A stretch of DNA of 63,144 nucleotides, from the NCBI GenBank assembly GCA_021203245.1, contig JAJQBO010000226.1:1-63144 (forward strand), given 5' to 3'. A program made the translations under genes and the position numbers. Origin of the DNA: Planctomycetaceae bacterium (lineage in GTDB: Bacteria; Planctomycetota; SZUA-567). The notes under the pieces were generated by a model. It worked only from the letters and a program-made list of their open reading frames with translations, had not been told where the DNA came from and searched no databases. Below, piece after piece: positions 1 to 7,584 of the stretch (within the stretch, counting starts at the first letter, position 1; each line of letters starts with the position of its first letter).

Positions 1-17
1 CATTGATAACTACAACT

Positions 18-392
18 TCAACCGTATGACTTGATAACGGGATAGACTCTAAGTGTGGCGCGCCGACGCGCATCATTTCCTACCGAGTAGCCGGCTACCA
101 CCTTCGCCGCCAAAGAGTATGTACCCGATGCAGTTTTCATTGCACGCGCCGCGAATAGACCCGGCTGTCGGTGGTGCCTGACAGGCAAACGGACTTTAAT
201 TGTGGGTAGATTTACGATATTTGTGGGTATCTTCCTCACGTCGAATATGGCGACGCCATGGTGGTACATTCGGTTTATAGTTACATAACATCCATATATA
301 ACTGATGTTATAAAAACGCAGAACGAAAAAGATGTCTGTGGGTGGATATCAGTTCGAATGCTATACAGGGACTCTAATCGCCTTATAACCAT
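18..392 (-). pseudogene. Possible N-terminal remnant of a tyrosine recombinase
   Basis: This is an open stretch of 124 codons. Its C-terminal half (RRRATLRVYPVIK, preceded by TYSLAAKV) resembles the arm-binding N-terminal domain of P4-type integrases, where a line like 'kTLGxYPxxsLadAR' precedes the core-binding domain. The frame stops right after this block, so no catalytic domain can follow and the piece would be a truncated remnant. The N-terminal third looks like random AT-rich sequence. Short TGTGGGTA / TACCCACA repeats lie in it and just upstream at 427-450. The similarity is a weak recollection of the family pattern; the frame could also be noncoding. Confidence 0.28.
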
Positions 393-586
393 ATGGCTAT
401 TAATGGCTTATTTTGCGTTCTGCAAAATATACCCACAATAATACCCACAAACGGAGCGGGTAGCCCGTTTTTTAAAGGGTGGAGATTGCAACAACCAATC
501 CATACCCAGCCTCTTATCGAAGTTCACACTATCCTAATAGGGCGGATAGAGGCGCCGGAACCGAATTCGATTCAGCGTACAACAGG

Positions 587-964
587 TTAATCAAATAGAT
601 GTGGAGCGCAAATTAAACCAACTATGAGTATTATCATGACGGTCTCATTTTGTCCCCACGTATTTCCTGAGGACTCAATTTTAATAAGTCCAGCTCCCAA
701 TATGAATGAAACCTGGACTGCGGCGAAACCGGCTGCCAATGCAATTTTTAAGGGTGTCTTCTGAAGCTTCGCCCAGAAAAAACCTGTTATGAAAGCCAGC
801 GAAATAAAACATACAAAAAATACCAGGCTCGGTGCACGACTTTGCAGTAAGTAGATTGGCATGAAACCCAACAGTAAAGCTAGAGGAATTGAAGAAACAA
901 AAAAGCGCATGAATTTCTTACGTTGATCGTTCCATTCTTCAGACGTTAAACCATCCATAAACAT
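587..964 (-). CDS. Small hypothetical four-helix membrane protein
   Basis: The 125-residue product is not recognised. A soluble, charged N-terminus (about residues 1-18) is followed by four hydrophobic stretches near 24-40, 44-65, 73-93 and 107-124, so it is probably an integral inner-membrane protein. The start is supported by a strong GAAGGAGG ribosome-binding site at 970-978, seven bases before the ATG at 964. It stands alone, is less GC-rich than the metabolic genes of the window, and lies beside element-like remnants, so it may be cargo of the mobile element. No catalytic motif is visible. Confidence 0.6.
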   Translation of the reverse strand: MFMDGLTSEEWNDQRKKFMRFFVSSIPLALLLGFMPIYLLQSRAPSLVFFVCFISLAFITGFFWAKLQKTPLKIALAAGFAAVQVSFILGAGLIKIESSGNTWGQNETVMIILIVGLICAPHLFD

Positions 965-1339
965 AGCATTTCCTCCTTCAGCGCGCCCAATTCAACGAAA
1001 ACACCTAACACCACAAGCCGACTGCGAGCCGGATGGTGACTGCGAGCGTTCGGAATGCTTCTTCTGTAATGCACTACCCCCCTTGATAACGATCGAGCCC
1101 AATTTTCTTACAAAAAAACCGTTCGATGGTTGACCGCCCCCGAATCCCATGGTACTGTGATTTTGCTGATGAAATGTCGAAAGTGTTCAAGCGTACATAT
1201 TTTTGTCCCGGAGTGGCCGGAAGCCGAGAGGCCCGGAAATACCTACCTGCGCTCACACGCGCGGCGACATTGTATTCAGCACCAGACCGGGACATTTTGA
1301 GGTCATAAGTTGTGACCTCAAAAACAGGACGGATGCACT
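965..1339. other. Intergenic gap with one operator-like palindrome
   Basis: No convincing gene is seen; the short frames here lack ribosome-binding sites and recognisable protein patterns. The only clear structure is the inverted repeat at 1295-1323 just before the ORF6N gene. Confidence 0.5.
1295..1323. promoter_or_regulatory. Perfect 11-bp inverted repeat, likely operator
   Basis: TTTTGAGGTCA at 1295-1305 and TGACCTCAAAA at 1313-1323 form a perfect inverted repeat with a 7-base spacer. It ends 16 bases before the start codon of the ORF6N gene. There is no T-run after it in the reading direction of that gene, so an operator (perhaps autoregulatory) is more likely than a terminator. Confidence 0.5.
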
Positions 1340-1920
1340 ATGGCCAGCGAACGTACCCACAACCCCATTGACGCAAGCATCCATACCGTTCGCGGTCAAT
1401 CCATCATGCTGGACAGCGACCTGGGGAAGGTCTACGAGGTTGAAACCGGTGCCCTGAATCGCGCCGTGGAGCGTAATATTCGGCGCTTCCCCGAGGAATT
1501 CTCCTTTAGGCTGGAACAAGCGGAGTGGGAAAACTTGAAATGCCAAATTGGCATATCAAGATCATGGGGCGGCCGGCGGAGCTCCCTCGGGTTTTCACCG
1601 AGCATGGAGCCGTCATGTTGGCCTCGGTCCTGAACTCCGAACGGGCGATAGCCGCCAGCATTCAGGTAGTCAAGGCTTTCGTCCGCCTGCGCCACCTTCT
1701 CACCAGTAACGCGGCGCTTGCCCGGCGCATGGACGAACTGGAATCCAAGTACACCCGACACGATCGGACCATCACCGTCATTTTCCATGAATTGAAAAAG
1801 CTGGTCGCCGGCGAACAATCCGCCGAGGTGGAGGAACAACCCAAGCCCCGCATCGGATTCCGGCCTTCAAAAGAAAAACGGGAGGGCAAGGCGAAGGCCA
1901 AAAAAAGGACGGCGAAGTAG
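1340..1920 (+). pseudogene. ORF6N-domain DNA-binding protein, frameshifted
   Basis: The first frame (1340 to about 1580) encodes a typical ORF6N domain: an 'IHTVRGQSIMLDSDLGKVY' block, then VETGALNRAVERNIRRFPEEF and a WENLKCQI segment. From about 1580 the homologous continuation (ELPRVFTEHGAVMLASVLNSERA, then IQVVKAFVRLR) is found in the next frame and runs to the stop at 1920 with a lysine-rich C-terminus. One frameshift near 1575-1585, in a GC-rich run, therefore splits the gene; an intact protein would have about 190 residues. ORF6N proteins are phage and mobile-element DNA-binding proteins related to KilA-N. Either the gene is dead or the sequence has a one-base error. The palindrome at 1295-1323 precedes it. 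Confidence 0.8.
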
Positions 1921-2509
1921 TTGGCCTGGATACTCGCCTTGGATGTCTTGTTTATTCGTGGCGAGCACCAATGGTTTTGGAAGGGCTGGACAACCAGGCG
2001 ATATTCTCTACCGCACCGACGACGACCGCATGGAAATCGAGCTGCGCGCCATGGCCGGCGAGTTGTTGCCTAGGAGAACTGTCAACAATTCTTTGACACT
2101 TGTCCGGGCGGGCGCAAGTTTCGCACTGCGTCGCCGAGACCTAACTGAATCGGAGAAGTGGGAACGACAGCTCGGAGAAAGGTGGCGAGTATTATAATCC
2201 GGACGCGAAAAAACGGCCAGAAAGCCCGCTCCCCGGGCCGTTGACCGTTCCGTACCATTGGGATACCGGCCTGGCCGGGCGAAGCTCGTAAAACGCCCCA
2301 AAACGGCCTTATTTTCGATGCGACACAGCACGGACTTGCACGGACGACTACGGACTATCAACACAGGAGGAAATGTATCGGGCCGTAAAAAAGCGGGGAT
2401 GCCAAGGTCTCGTACACCCTGACACCCCCTTGACCGTCTCGCTGCGTCAGCCAGACGAAACGGCCCATTCTCTATATCGGCGAAAATCGCCGAAAGAATG
2501 GAGTGAATC
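1921..2509. other. Gap without a supported gene
   Basis: Short open frames occur on both strands, but none has a recognisable pattern together with a ribosome-binding site. At 2330-2352 the motif ACGGAC recurs with short spacers, similar to the ACGGAC-rich stretch in the 3' part of the integrase gene near 11,020-11,060. I see nothing else. Confidence 0.4.
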
Positions 2510-3310
2510 ATGGGTAAGCACGTTGGATTTGATGGATGGGAAGCCGCGGGCCTGCCGGGACGGCCGATGGTCAGGACGCGTGGAGAGGTAGACCGCGACC
2601 TGATGCCCGACCAGCTTATTGCCGACCAAAAGGGATGCCCGATTCTGGTGCATGGGCGATGGAGCCAAGCCGACCATGCGGCAACCATCATGGGCGAACA
2701 CGTGGAACGCGAAATCCAGGTAGTCTACTTTTTCCACCCGCAGCACCACCACCTCGATGTGTTTGGCTACGCCCTGGCCCGGACCACCCGCAGTCAATCA
2801 CTTTCCCTTCTGGAACGCGCGGCGCTGGCGGCATTGGCCGAATATTGCGAACACTATCGACCCGGATTGAAGGTGGGCGTTCCGCTGGTTTTGCCCCGCG
2901 TTCTCCAGGACGAATCGGCCCTGGTCGATGGCTGTACCTGCGAATTCACCGACGAAGCCAGGGCATACATGGTGGCCGATGTATGCAGCGATTTGTTCGA
3001 AGTGGACGGGGAAGTTGTGGACGACTCCGACGGCTGGATAGTCGTCATCCGGGATGACACTGAAGGCATGATCGACGCCACGCGGATGGCCGCCTTGCAG
3101 GGGATTTGTTTATTGCTGCAACGCTACGCCGTCCAGGCCGCCACAATGGGCGAACGAATCGAAGCGCCCGACATCCGGGCCGTGGCACTGACCGGGAGAA
3201 CCACACACCAGTCGGAAATGGCCCGAATGCTGGCCGAAATAAAGGAAAGCTGCTCGCGTCTCGAGGCCGCCCACGTCGGAGAAACCGCCGGCGTCGCGGC
3301 TGGTCAGTAG
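2510..3310 (+). CDS. Hypothetical element protein, 266 aa
   Basis: I do not recognise this protein. It begins at an ATG at 2510 with GGAGTG upstream and is followed after 12 bases by a second small gene, so the two are probably co-transcribed. The sequence is soluble, acidic in the middle (an 'EVDGEVVDDSDGW' block) and has a leucine/alanine-rich C-terminal third (MLAEIKESCSRLEAA) that could form a helix. No transmembrane segment, signal peptide or nucleotide-binding motif is visible. A degraded copy of the DNA around its 5' end occurs at about 3800-3930, so this module was once duplicated. Its position between ORF6N and the replication genes suggests mobile-element cargo. Confidence 0.6.
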   Translation: MGKHVGFDGWEAAGLPGRPMVRTRGEVDRDLMPDQLIADQKGCPILVHGRWSQADHAATIMGEHVEREIQVVYFFHPQHHHLDVFGYALARTTRSQSLSLLERAALAALAEYCEHYRPGLKVGVPLVLPRVLQDESALVDGCTCEFTDEARAYMVADVCSDLFEVDGEVVDDSDGWIVVIRDDTEGMIDATRMAALQGICLLLQRYAVQAATMGERIEAPDIRAVALTGRTTHQSEMARMLAEIKESCSRLEAAHVGETAGVAAGQ

Positions 3311-3322
3311 GGAGGGCGGGCA

Positions 3323-3532
3323 ATGGCACGAATCGATAAAAACGATCCTGAATTTCAAAAATGCATTGCCGACTTGGGAACGGCTCTCAAACACTTAAAA
3401 GAAGCCTTGGAAGAGGCCATAAACCCGCAGAGGCACCTTCGCGTGGTATCCCGTCCGTCTTCCGTTGGCAATGACCAGCCGCGCATGTCCCGCCGCACGC
3501 CGAAGGCGGCACGGACGAGAGGTGTCAAATGA
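3323..3532 (+). CDS. Small hypothetical protein downstream of the 266-aa gene
   Basis: The 69-residue product is not recognised. It starts 12 bases after the preceding stop with a GGGAGGGCGG ribosome-binding site, which supports co-translation with the upstream gene. The first half (KCIADLGTALKHLKEALEEA) is predicted helical and amphipathic. The C-terminus is rich in arginine, serine and proline and is probably disordered or nucleic-acid binding. The family is unknown. Confidence 0.45.
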   Translation: MARIDKNDPEFQKCIADLGTALKHLKEALEEAINPQRHLRVVSRPSSVGNDQPRMSRRTPKAARTRGVK

Positions 3533-3799
3533 AATAGAGCGATGATTATTGCACTGGCCATGGTTGATGCGATGTGGTTGCGATGCACTGGAATGGACTA
3601 TTGGCCATCCAACGAAAATACAATCTTCAATTCATGCAGCGTTGATGCGACGTTAATTGACCAGAGGATAGACCTAACAGATTGAGACGGGCCGAAAAGC
3701 GGATCTCGCTACCGCCTGTTTCTGGCTTGACTGGCATGAGTAATATACATTAACCGCTGGTGAGATCGACATTGGTGGCGGTAAGACTAATGAGGTGGG

Positions 3800-3930
3800 C
3801 ATGCACGTTGGATGTGAAAGATGTGACTTCGCCGTCCTGCCGGGACGGCCAATGGTCAGGACGGGAAGAATCTATTGCCTGACCAACTCCTCGCAAACCT
3901 AGAGGCTTAAATTCGCTGCATGGGTGGTAT
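3800..3930 (+). pseudogene. Degraded duplicate of the 5' end of the 2510-3310 gene
   Basis: The segment repeats landmark strings found at 2513-2580: a GCACGTTGGAT block, then CCTGCCGGGACGGCC one base before ATGGTCAGGACG, followed by a CCTGACCAAC / CCCGACCAGC match. The reading frame is not preserved and contains stops. It is a paralogous fragment left after duplication or deletion. Confidence 0.55.
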
Positions 3931-4042
3931 CGCAACAAGGCGTACGATAGCCAAATGCGAGATTCTTGTATTGAAGGACGGCCGGTGGCGCAACTACAAG
4001 AATGGATGCCACGACCCGGTCACTTACCCGTTAAAGCTGTTG

Positions 4043-4070
4043 GCCTCCGAGAAATCGGAGGCTTTTTTTT
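4043..4070 (+). terminator. Rho-independent terminator
   Basis: GCCTCCGA and TCGGAGGC form a perfect 8-bp stem around a GAAA tetraloop and are followed by eight T residues. It is a textbook intrinsic terminator on the plus strand. It separates the 2510-3532 genes from the replication module and may insulate the latter from upstream transcription. Confidence 0.88.
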
Positions 4071-4394
4071 AATATTTCCCGTTTTTTTACTCCTCTAAAA
4101 TGCACTCATTTATTCATTTTTTGCATATTTTTCTATTTTACTAGAACGCACACTTTGGAACAGGATGGAACCGGTTGTGAGGTTATGGCTCACTATGTGA
4201 GGTAAGGGAAAATGTATCGCTAAATGGTATTCGTCATCAGTATATCGCGGCATGGCTTTATCTCTACATCGTCTTGTTCATGAACAAGTTACACAACAAT
4301 AATCACGCATATTCCGTTGACATTTGCATTCTATATTGTAGATTGAAAATAAGAATCCGGCTTTTGGGTAGAAACTAGCTCTAAGGAAGATTTG

Positions 4395-4628
4395 ATGCAA
4401 AATCCGCATGTCTATACCTCGGGAATGGTGGCTACGATGCTGGGGATCAATCGTGACAGATTAATGTATGCATTCGTCGCTGGATGCCCCAAACCGCAAG
4501 TTTTTGCCTGCCGCCGTTGTTACACGCCAGAAGATATTCAGAAGATTTACGAATGGTTTGTTGGGAGAGGTAGAATCGTCAATCGTCCCCAAATTCTCGA
4601 CGAAATTGGGCACACTTCAACTACTTGA
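4395..4628 (+). CDS. Small MerR/excisionase-like HTH protein
   Basis: The 77-residue protein begins with a block (VYTSGMVATMLGINRDRL) that looks like a MerR-type helix-turn-helix. It is followed by a 'CRRCYTPEDIQKIYEWF' segment like the second part of such folds. The ATG at 4395 is preferred over the TTG one codon earlier because AAGGA at 4383-4387 is well spaced. It is the first gene after the terminator and heads a same-strand series of replication and recombination genes, so it may be a regulator or an excision/accessory factor. A short hairpin follows at 4663-4679. The family call rests on the helix-turn-helix pattern only. Confidence 0.55.
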   Translation: MQNPHVYTSGMVATMLGINRDRLMYAFVAGCPKPQVFACRRCYTPEDIQKIYEWFVGRGRIVNRPQILDEIGHTSTT

Positions 4629-4720
4629 TTCCCGCAGGAAACCGATTCCACCATCACTTAGCCAACCCGTTGCGGGTTGCTTTATGAATATTGCCGTATT
4701 TGACCTTGAAAGGTAAAAGA

Positions 4721-4979
4721 GTGGGCTCTCGACACTTTGAAAGCACAAACCTCACCGCCACCCCGGGCGGCATTCGCCTGTCAGGCCAAATCAAACACAT
4801 ATTCGAGCTGATGCGCGATGGTGAGTGGCGCACCCTGCGGCAGAGTTGAATCCGCTTCAACACGGCTGCGGGTCTTACGGAAACCGCTTTTTGGCGGCCA
4901 CACAGTGGAGCGCCGACATGTGCCAGGGTATCCGGGACTGCATGAATACCGTCTCGTCCTGCGAGACCCGAAAGAATAA
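4721..4979 (+). pseudogene. Winged-helix protein gene, frameshifted
   Basis: From a GTG at 4721 the frame reads GGIRLSGQIKHIFELMRDGEWRTLRQ in two overlapping stretches, then hits a stop at about 4848. In the next frame the sequence continues as TRLRVLRKPLFGG, then HTVERRHVPG and LHEYRLVLRDPKE, ending at 4977-4979. Together this is the usual layout of small element-encoded winged-helix proteins: first helix with 'dGeWrTLreI', recognition helix with 'SArLRdLRK', then a wing with 'rR...G...eYrL'. The recognition-helix start (a 'TGxPeaS' type block) is missing, so a small deletion that changes frame is likelier than a single-base error. The stop lies seven bases before the initiator gene. Confidence 0.7.
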
Positions 4980-4985
4980 ACGACC

Positions 4986-5987
4986 ATGGCGGACGGGTTT
5001 TATATCAACCTATACGGAATTCAAGCGCTGTGCGAGCTCCAGGAAGCCGGGAGGCTGTCCCTGTCCGCATTTGCCGTTGGAATGGCGCTCTGCCGCTATA
5101 TGGACCGTGACGGGAGTTGTTGGCCGAGTCGGGAAGCATTGGGAAGGCGTGCCGGGATTTCAAGAGTCGACACGGTAACCAAGGCGATCAAGGACCTGGT
5201 TGACGCGGGATTTATCGTGGTCAAAAAGGGCCAGCGATTCAACCATTACCAGCTTTGTGCATACGACCAATTACAGTCTATTCCTGTCGACGCGGAAAAC
5301 GCGTCAACAGAAGAGTCCTGCCGACACGAAAAGCGCGTCAGCAGGAACGACTCTGCCGACGCGGAATCCGCGTCAGCACAAAATCCTGCCGACGCGTTTT
5401 CCGCGTGCTCTGTCGACGCGGAAAACGGGTGTTCACTATACATAATGAACGAATATAAGAACGAATACACAGGTCAGTGTGTTTCAAACAAGCCCGCTTC
5501 GCCGGTAACGGCACCAGCTACCGCGAATACACCGGTCGCACGAACAAGGCGCAAAAGGACGGAACCGACCGATTCTCCTACTTGGCGCGAATGGGTGACT
5601 GCATGCCGGGAAGCTGGACGGAACACACCGGCGCCGTCAAATGGCGCACTGAAGGCGGCCAGGACCCTTGCGGATTGGGTGCCCGACTTGATTGAACAGT
5701 GCCGCATCATGAAGACCTTCCTGGCCCTGGATGACGAATGGGTCCGCCGTCAGGGCTTCCAGCTTTCGATTTTAGTTAACCATCGTTTTGAAGCCTGCCG
5801 ACAGCGTGTCGCCAAAACCGGCACGGTCGGCGGCGACCTTTCCGACCTTCTTTACAAAACTGGCCGCGTTGAAGCTGCCCATGGCGAGGATATAGCCAGG
5901 CGCTACGACGCCAAGGCCCGGGAACTGAAAAGCACAGCCGCTGCGGACGAATGGCTGAAGGGGGAGTTGGTATGCTTGAGAGCTTGA
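4986..5987 (+). CDS. Replication initiator-like winged-helix protein
   Basis: The 333-residue protein has an N-terminal helix-turn-helix region (about residues 10-90; SWPSREALGRRAGISR is approximated by 'CWPSREALGRRAGIS', then VTKAIKDLVDAGFI) typical of phage and plasmid replication initiators and of lambda O-like proteins. A low-complexity linker (about 100-150, repeated 'DAEN/DAES' units) is encoded by palindromic DNA repeats. A C-terminal domain of unknown type follows (about 185-330). It overlaps the next gene, a DnaB-like helicase, by 16 bases, matching the lambda O-P or initiator-helicase arrangement. The inference is that it binds the repeats within its own gene and recruits the helicase. 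The ATG at 4986 follows the broken winged-helix gene closely. Confidence 0.7.
   Translation: MADGFYINLYGIQALCELQEAGRLSLSAFAVGMALCRYMDRDGSCWPSREALGRRAGISRVDTVTKAIKDLVDAGFIVVKKGQRFNHYQLCAYDQLQSIPVDAENASTEESCRHEKRVSRNDSADAESASAQNPADAFSACSVDAENGCSLYIMNEYKNEYTGQCVSNKPASPVTAPATANTPVARTRRKRTEPTDSPTWREWVTACREAGRNTPAPSNGALKAARTLADWVPDLIEQCRIMKTFLALDDEWVRRQGFQLSILVNHRFEACRQRVAKTGTVGGDLSDLLYKTGRVEAAHGEDIARRYDAKARELKSTAAADEWLKGELVCLRA
5282..5440. repeat. Five palindromic iterons inside the initiator gene; candidate replication origin
   Basis: Five copies of a GYCGACGCGGAAWNCGCGTC-type palindrome start at 5286, 5320, 5355, 5388 and 5412, with spacings of 34, 35, 33 and 24 bases. Copies 2, 4 and 5 are imperfect. 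Flanking CTGC/GCAG bases extend the dyads in copies 2 and 3. An AT-rich stretch (about 5431-5472) follows directly. Iterons in the middle of the initiator gene followed by AT-rich DNA is the lambda ori layout. Confidence 0.65.
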
Positions 5988-7258
5988 TGGATTTTCAAAC
6001 AGGCGACGAACTCAAAGAGGACGAGTACACCATGCTCACCGCCTTCTTGAATGGCGCGGTGGAAATCGCCGGGCTCGTCCCGGCCGTCGCCGTAAGCGAC
6101 GTGTTTTGCCGCCAGGCGTTCGAAGCCTATCACCGCAGCCATAAGCGTGGCGAGTCCGTCGATACGGTCAGGCTGGCTGCGGCCATGGACGGCGGCAAGG
6201 CTCACAGCAACCTTCTGCTTGTCCGCGATTCCCTCCGCGCCGATCCCGCCACCGGCCTGTCGATCGCCCGAATGCTGCGCCAGCGTCACGAGGGTGCGAT
6301 ATTGGCGGGAGAATTGGAGGCGAACGTATCCATGCTGCGCTACGGCTTCGAGACGCAGGAAGCTGCGGCGCGGTGTCAGAAGGCCCTCGAGCAGTTCCAG
6401 CAAGCGGTCGGCGGCCGGGAACAGGAAACAGACATCGACTCCATTTTGCGCGACCACGGCGATATGATTCTAATGAGCCGTGAGGAAGGCGGTTTGCCCT
6501 TCAATATACCATCATTGGACAAGTTCCTCGGCGGCAACCATCCTGGCGAACTAATCACGGTCGCGGCCCGGCCAAAGCGCGGCAAAACCTCGCTGCTTGC
6601 ATCGCTGGTCGAGGCGGCGAATCTGCGCACAGTGATATTCTCGCTGGAAATGACAGCGCTGGAATTCTTGAAAATGCTGGTATGCATTCACGGCCGCATC
6701 CCTTCGGATGAGCTCCGCGACCGATTGCACGACGTGGACGCGGCAAAGGAATCGCTCCGCCGTCGCAAAATCGACATCGTGGACACGTCGGGCCTGACTG
6801 TCGATGAAATCTCGGCGGCCTGCTACGCGCGCCGCGGCGTCCAACTGATCATCGTTGATTATCTGCAAATTATTGGCCGGATGCGCGGAGCCGAATCCGC
6901 GCGGGATAGCCTGGTCGAGTCCATAAAGAGTTTGAAGGTGTTGGCCAAGCGGCTCAATGCCACCATCATTACGGGCAGCCAGATCGCTCGAACCGGAGAC
7001 GATAAACCCTCGGCACGCGACCTTGCCGAGTCTGACGAAATTCTCCGGTCGAGCGATGCCGTTTTGGTCATGAAGTGGAAAGACGATGAACCGCCGGCCG
7101 AAAACAGGTGGCAGCGCGCGCCCATCGAGGTGGAGATTTCATTGACGCAGCGGCATGGGCCCTCGGCAAAGTTCCCGCTGGCTTTCCACCGTTCCCAGCG
7201 CCGCTTCGGCGAACTTGGTATCGGCGATGGCCCGGGCCTGGAGCCGACCGAATGGTGA
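5972..7258 (+). CDS. DnaB-like replicative helicase of the element
   Basis: The 428-residue protein has a helical N-terminal domain (about 1-150) and a RecA-like C-terminal domain. Walker A is AARPKRGKTSL (about 197-207), Walker B is LIIVDYLQII (about 292-301), and GSQIAR plus the 'ARDLAESDEI' stretch match the DnaB H3/H4 motifs. DnaB helicases unwind DNA ahead of the fork as hexamers. The ATG at 5972 is preferred to the one at 5951 because GGGGGAG (5959-5965) is correctly spaced. The gene overlaps the initiator by 16 bases and the following gene by 7 bases, so the module is tightly coupled. The N-terminal domain is shorter and more divergent than in chromosomal DnaB, as usual for element-encoded versions. 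Confidence 0.88.
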   Translation: MLESLMDFQTGDELKEDEYTMLTAFLNGAVEIAGLVPAVAVSDVFCRQAFEAYHRSHKRGESVDTVRLAAAMDGGKAHSNLLLVRDSLRADPATGLSIARMLRQRHEGAILAGELEANVSMLRYGFETQEAAARCQKALEQFQQAVGGREQETDIDSILRDHGDMILMSREEGGLPFNIPSLDKFLGGNHPGELITVAARPKRGKTSLLASLVEAANLRTVIFSLEMTALEFLKMLVCIHGRIPSDELRDRLHDVDAAKESLRRRKIDIVDTSGLTVDEISAACYARRGVQLIIVDYLQIIGRMRGAESARDSLVESIKSLKVLAKRLNATIITGSQIARTGDDKPSARDLAESDEILRSSDAVLVMKWKDDEPPAENRWQRAPIEVEISLTQRHGPSAKFPLAFHRSQRRFGELGIGDGPGLEPTEW

Positions 7259-7584
7259 GTGACGACGGATTTGCTCTGCCAGCGTTGTCACATGTGTGCG
7301 GGTTGCTTGGTCTGGATATTTGCGAACTGGCAGAGCCGGTCCTTTCCGCACTCGACACAGGCGTATCGGAAAGAGAGGCGATCAGGATGAGCATCATCGA
7401 CATTCTTCGGCGGCGCGGTCGATACCAAGGCGAACTGCGGCGGCGGATCGAGGACGGGACCATCTTCCAGATCGACGCCGAAGGCCGGCGGGTGACGTTA
7501 CGCGATACCGTTGGTGTTGATACCAACAGCGAAGATGCTGTGCCCGCGTCGGCAGGTGACGTTGCAGTGGAGGTCGCGTCATGA
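7252..7584 (+). CDS. Small hypothetical protein of the replication module
   Basis: The 110-residue product is not recognised. The start at 7252 overlaps the helicase stop (ATGGTGA), a typical translational coupling, and the stop overlaps the start of the broken recombinase at 7581. The frame is open further upstream, but that part lies inside the helicase gene. A segment of about 30 residues (SEREAIRMSIIDILRRRG) is probably helical, followed by a basic patch (GELRRRIEDG). The C-terminus is acidic and alanine/valine-rich. It could be an accessory DNA-binding protein. Confidence 0.5.
   Translation: MVSDDGFALPALSHVCGLLGLDICELAEPVLSALDTGVSEREAIRMSIIDILRRRGRYQGELRRRIEDGTIFQIDAEGRRVTLRDTVGVDTNSEDAVPASAGDVAVEVAS

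Larger units (their letters stand above)
3533..4394. other. Low-GC gap with a gene remnant and a terminator
   Basis: This stretch holds a decayed duplicate of the start of the 266-aa gene (about 3800-3930) and a strong terminator (4043-4070). The remainder, especially 4075-4390, is AT-rich with no recognisable gene. The base composition differs from the metabolic part of the window. Confidence 0.5.

Noticed and set aside
2658-2670. GGAGCCAAGC as the left attachment repeat of the element
   Set aside because: Only about ten bases match the tRNA-Thr 3' end (TGGAGCCAACTG); the match stops too early and lies inside a gene. The true left end was not found in this window.
5282-5440. Repeats with a 33-35 base period suggesting a small CRISPR array
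   Set aside because: The repeats are palindromes inside an intact coding frame, spacers are too short and similar to each other, and no cas gene is present. Iterons explain them better.
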